Below are positions 31,823-33,206 of a stretch of 33,206 nt of DNA, in pieces. Location: contig MUGD01000012.1 of NCBI GenBank assembly GCA_002900555.1, positions 1-33,206 of the forward strand. The letters are read 5' to 3'. Position 1 is the stretch's first letter. Every line of letters starts with the position of its first letter. Source of the DNA: Thermoplasmata archaeon M9B2D (GTDB taxonomy: Archaea; Thermoplasmatota; E2; DHVEG-1). The notes under the pieces are model-generated. The model saw only the letters and a program-made list of their open reading frames with translations, searched no databases and was not told the DNA's origin. A program made the position numbers and the translations under genes.

Positions 31823-31894
31823 GCCGCTGTGGCTTAGAGGTATAGCGATTCCTTGGTAAGGAATAGGTCGAGGGTTCAATTCCCTCCAGCGGCT
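31823..31894 (+). tRNA. tRNA-Thr (anticodon GGU)
   Basis: A full cloverleaf. Acceptor GCCGCTG (31823-31829) pairs with CAGCGGC (31887-31893), discriminator T at 31894. The D arm is GCT/AGC with AGAGGTA in the loop. Anticodon stem ATTCC/GGAAT closes the loop TTGGTAA, giving anticodon GGT. The T arm is GAGGG/CCCTC with loop TTCAATT. There is no intron and no encoded CCA. U73 suits archaeal tRNA-Thr. An AT-rich TATA-like sequence (AAAATAAAC) lies about 35 bases upstream. Confidence 0.96.
31860..31894 (+). other. Probable attachment site at the 3' half of tRNA-Thr
   Basis: Tyrosine integrases commonly recombine in the anticodon-loop to 3'-end part of tRNA genes. The integrase begins 50 bases past this tRNA. 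The partner repeat should be a copy of part of this sequence at the other end of the element, outside the window, so this is inference from position. Confidence 0.4.
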
Positions 31895-33206
31895 TGTATA
31901 GCAAAGGTTAAAAGCCCTCATGCGTTTCTCCTTAGTGATAATTATGAACATCCATAAGCCAGAAACGCAATTTAAGCGCGTAATTGAATACCTGAAACAA
32001 AGCAGTACGGTTTCAGAACACAACAAAAAACTGATACTGGATTTTGTTGATTATTTTCTAGCGGAAGGCGAAGGGCATAGCGAAATCCGCGCTGTAAAAT
32101 ATATCTACATGCTGAAAAAAGTAAGCGAATTTCTGCAAAAAGATTTTACAAAGATTACCAAAAAAGATGCTATAACATTCTTCAAGGATATCAATACCGA
32201 TAAAGAAAAAATGGAATGGACACGGCATGATTACAAGGTGATCGCGAAACGGTTCTATTGCTGGCTGGATGCAGATATGAAAAAGAAACCAAAGCAGCTG
32301 AAGGAAGCCATCGAATACATCAAAAGCCAGAAGGTGAAACGTGCCAGAAGCAAGGAAAAAGCAGCGGAACACATGCTGAAGCCTGATGAAATATTGAAGC
32401 TGGCGGATCATACGAATAACAGCAGGGATAGGGCGTTTATATTAACTTTTTATGAATCGATGTGCAGGATCGGGGAAATCCTTCCAGTAAAGATTGGTGA
32501 TATCGAGTCTGATGATATGGGCATCAAGATGAATGTATCGGGGAAAACTGGCAGAAGGTACATCAGATTGGTTGTTAGCAGCCCTGCGATTTCGAACTGG
32601 CTAACGAACCACCCAGATCGGGATAACAAGGAAGCATATCTTTTCTGCGGCATCGGCAGGGTGAATCAAGGGCAGATGCTTAGTTATTTTTCAGCACGAA
32701 AAATGATTTTTGAAACAGCGGAAAAAGCAGGGATAAAGAAGCGGGTGAACCTGCATAAATTCAGGGCATCAAGGGCTAGTGAACTGGCTACCAGCGTTTC
32801 AGAATCAGTACTATGTAAATTAGGCGGATGGGAACAGAACAGCAGCCAGTTGCGGGAATATGTATTTCTTAGCGGAGCTGATGTTGATAAGGAAATCCTG
32901 CGGGTTAATGGGCTTCTGAAGGAAGAAGATGCAGGGAATGGTTTTAAATTATCGATCTGCCCACGATGCCAGCAGCGGAATACCCCAAAGGCGCGTTTCT
33001 GTTCATCCTGCAGCCTGCCTTTAGATGAACGAACAGTTATGCGGTATGATCAGCAGAAAGAACAGGCAACGAAAGCAGGTTTTGAACTATTCGAAGCAGG
33101 TGAATCAACCCAAGATGCGATCAACCAGGCGATTCTATCAGAGATTAAGGCTATACACCAGGAAAACCAGGTTTTAAAGCAGGAACTGGAAGCAGTGAAG
33201 AAACAG
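31895..33206 (+). mobile_element. Left end of a putative integrated element at tRNA-Thr
   Basis: Sequence after the tRNA carries an integrase whose codon choice (frequent CTG, AGC, CAG, GAA) differs from the AT-leaning codons of nearby genes. Only this end is visible; extent and cargo lie beyond 33206. Confidence 0.5.
31944..33206 (+). CDS. Tyrosine site-specific recombinase/integrase with zinc ribbon (C-terminus beyond window)
   Basis: An uninterrupted frame of 421 codons from ATG 31944 to the window end. Residues 1-110 form the SAM-like N-terminal DNA-binding domain (NIHKPETQFKRVIEYL). The catalytic domain has Arg175 (MCRIGE), Lys201 (SGKTGRR), His271 and Arg274 (LHKFRASRA), Trp296 in place of the second His (GGWEQ), and the nucleophile Tyr306 (REYVFLSG). 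After it come a zinc ribbon (Cys339, Cys342, Cys353, Cys356) and a Glu/Gln-rich helical tail. Archaeal integrases with this layout occur in haloarchaeal and thermoplasmatal elements. It lies next to tRNA-Thr, the likely target. An in-frame GTG at 31935 is an alternative start. Confidence 0.9.
   Translation, partial: MNIHKPETQFKRVIEYLKQSSTVSEHNKKLILDFVDYFLAEGEGHSEIRAVKYIYMLKKVSEFLQKDFTKITKKDAITFFKDINTDKEKMEWTRHDYKVIAKRFYCWLDADMKKKPKQLKEAIEYIKSQKVKRARSKEKAAEHMLKPDEILKLADHTNNSRDRAFILTFYESMCRIGEILPVKIGDIESDDMGIKMNVSGKTGRRYIRLVVSSPAISNWLTNHPDRDNKEAYLFCGIGRVNQGQMLSYFSARKMIFETAEKAGIKKRVNLHKFRASRASELATSVSESVLCKLGGWEQNSSQLREYVFLSGADVDKEILRVNGLLKEEDAGNGFKLSICPRCQQRNTPKARFCSSCSLPLDERTVMRYDQQKEQATKAGFELFEAGESTQDAINQAILSEIKAIHQENQVLKQELEAVKKQ

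Noticed and set aside
31662..31904. Minus-strand frames across the tRNA
   Set aside because: They are antisense to a perfect tRNA-Thr cloverleaf.
1..33206. CRISPR arrays, insertion sequences, rRNA genes
   Set aside because: I saw no regular short direct repeats, transposase motifs or rRNA signatures anywhere in the window.

Overview
The window looks like chromosomal DNA of an AT-rich euryarchaeon. The archaeal signs are: TATA boxes about 25-30 bases before likely transcript starts, several apparently leaderless genes beside genes with GGAGG-type ribosome sites, an archaeal GTP cyclohydrolase (MptA), a Taw3/TYW3 wyosine-pathway enzyme, and a tRNA-Thr without an encoded CCA. Secreted C10 and C25 cysteine peptidases next to surface proteins with beta-sandwich repeats suggest a protein-degrading member of the Thermoplasmatota, for example the sediment lineage Marine Benthic Group D/Thermoprofundales. 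That placement is inference; no rRNA is present.

Layout. 1-3802 (mostly minus): a truncated secreted protein, a DMT-family exporter, a nitroreductase and a secreted two-FN3 surface protein. 3892-10299 (plus): an ArsB/NhaD-type ion transporter, an ABC-F ATPase and a large SF1 helicase ending in a Vsr-like nuclease domain. 10391-14444 (plus): a streptopain-type (C10) peptidase with two C-terminal repeats, a B12-binding radical SAM enzyme and a GNAT acetyltransferase. 14493-19706 (minus): a tight four-gene operon of membrane-anchored exported proteins, three with pilin-like N-termini. 19707-20268: a long intergenic region holding a strong candidate for an unrecognised structured small RNA. 20269-25363: a gingipain-type (C25) peptidase, then an AEC-type carrier and a PaaK-like CoA ligase on minus. 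25505-29050 (plus): a sodium:solute symporter with its small accessory protein, a saccharopine-dehydrogenase-family enzyme, Taw3 and a broken small secreted protein. 29505-31594 (minus): an isocitrate/isopropylmalate dehydrogenase-family enzyme and MptA. 31823 to the end: tRNA-Thr(GGU) followed by a tyrosine integrase running off the window, probably one end of an integrated element.

Functionally, the secreted peptidases and transporters (symporter, AEC carrier, DMT exporter) with the CoA ligase fit peptide and organic-acid use, and the pilin-like operon probably builds a surface structure. The most novel signals are the 20055-20175 RNA, the pilin-like operon (with an apparent non-canonical AUA start), the hairpin leader of the helicase-nuclease gene, and the integrase at the tRNA.
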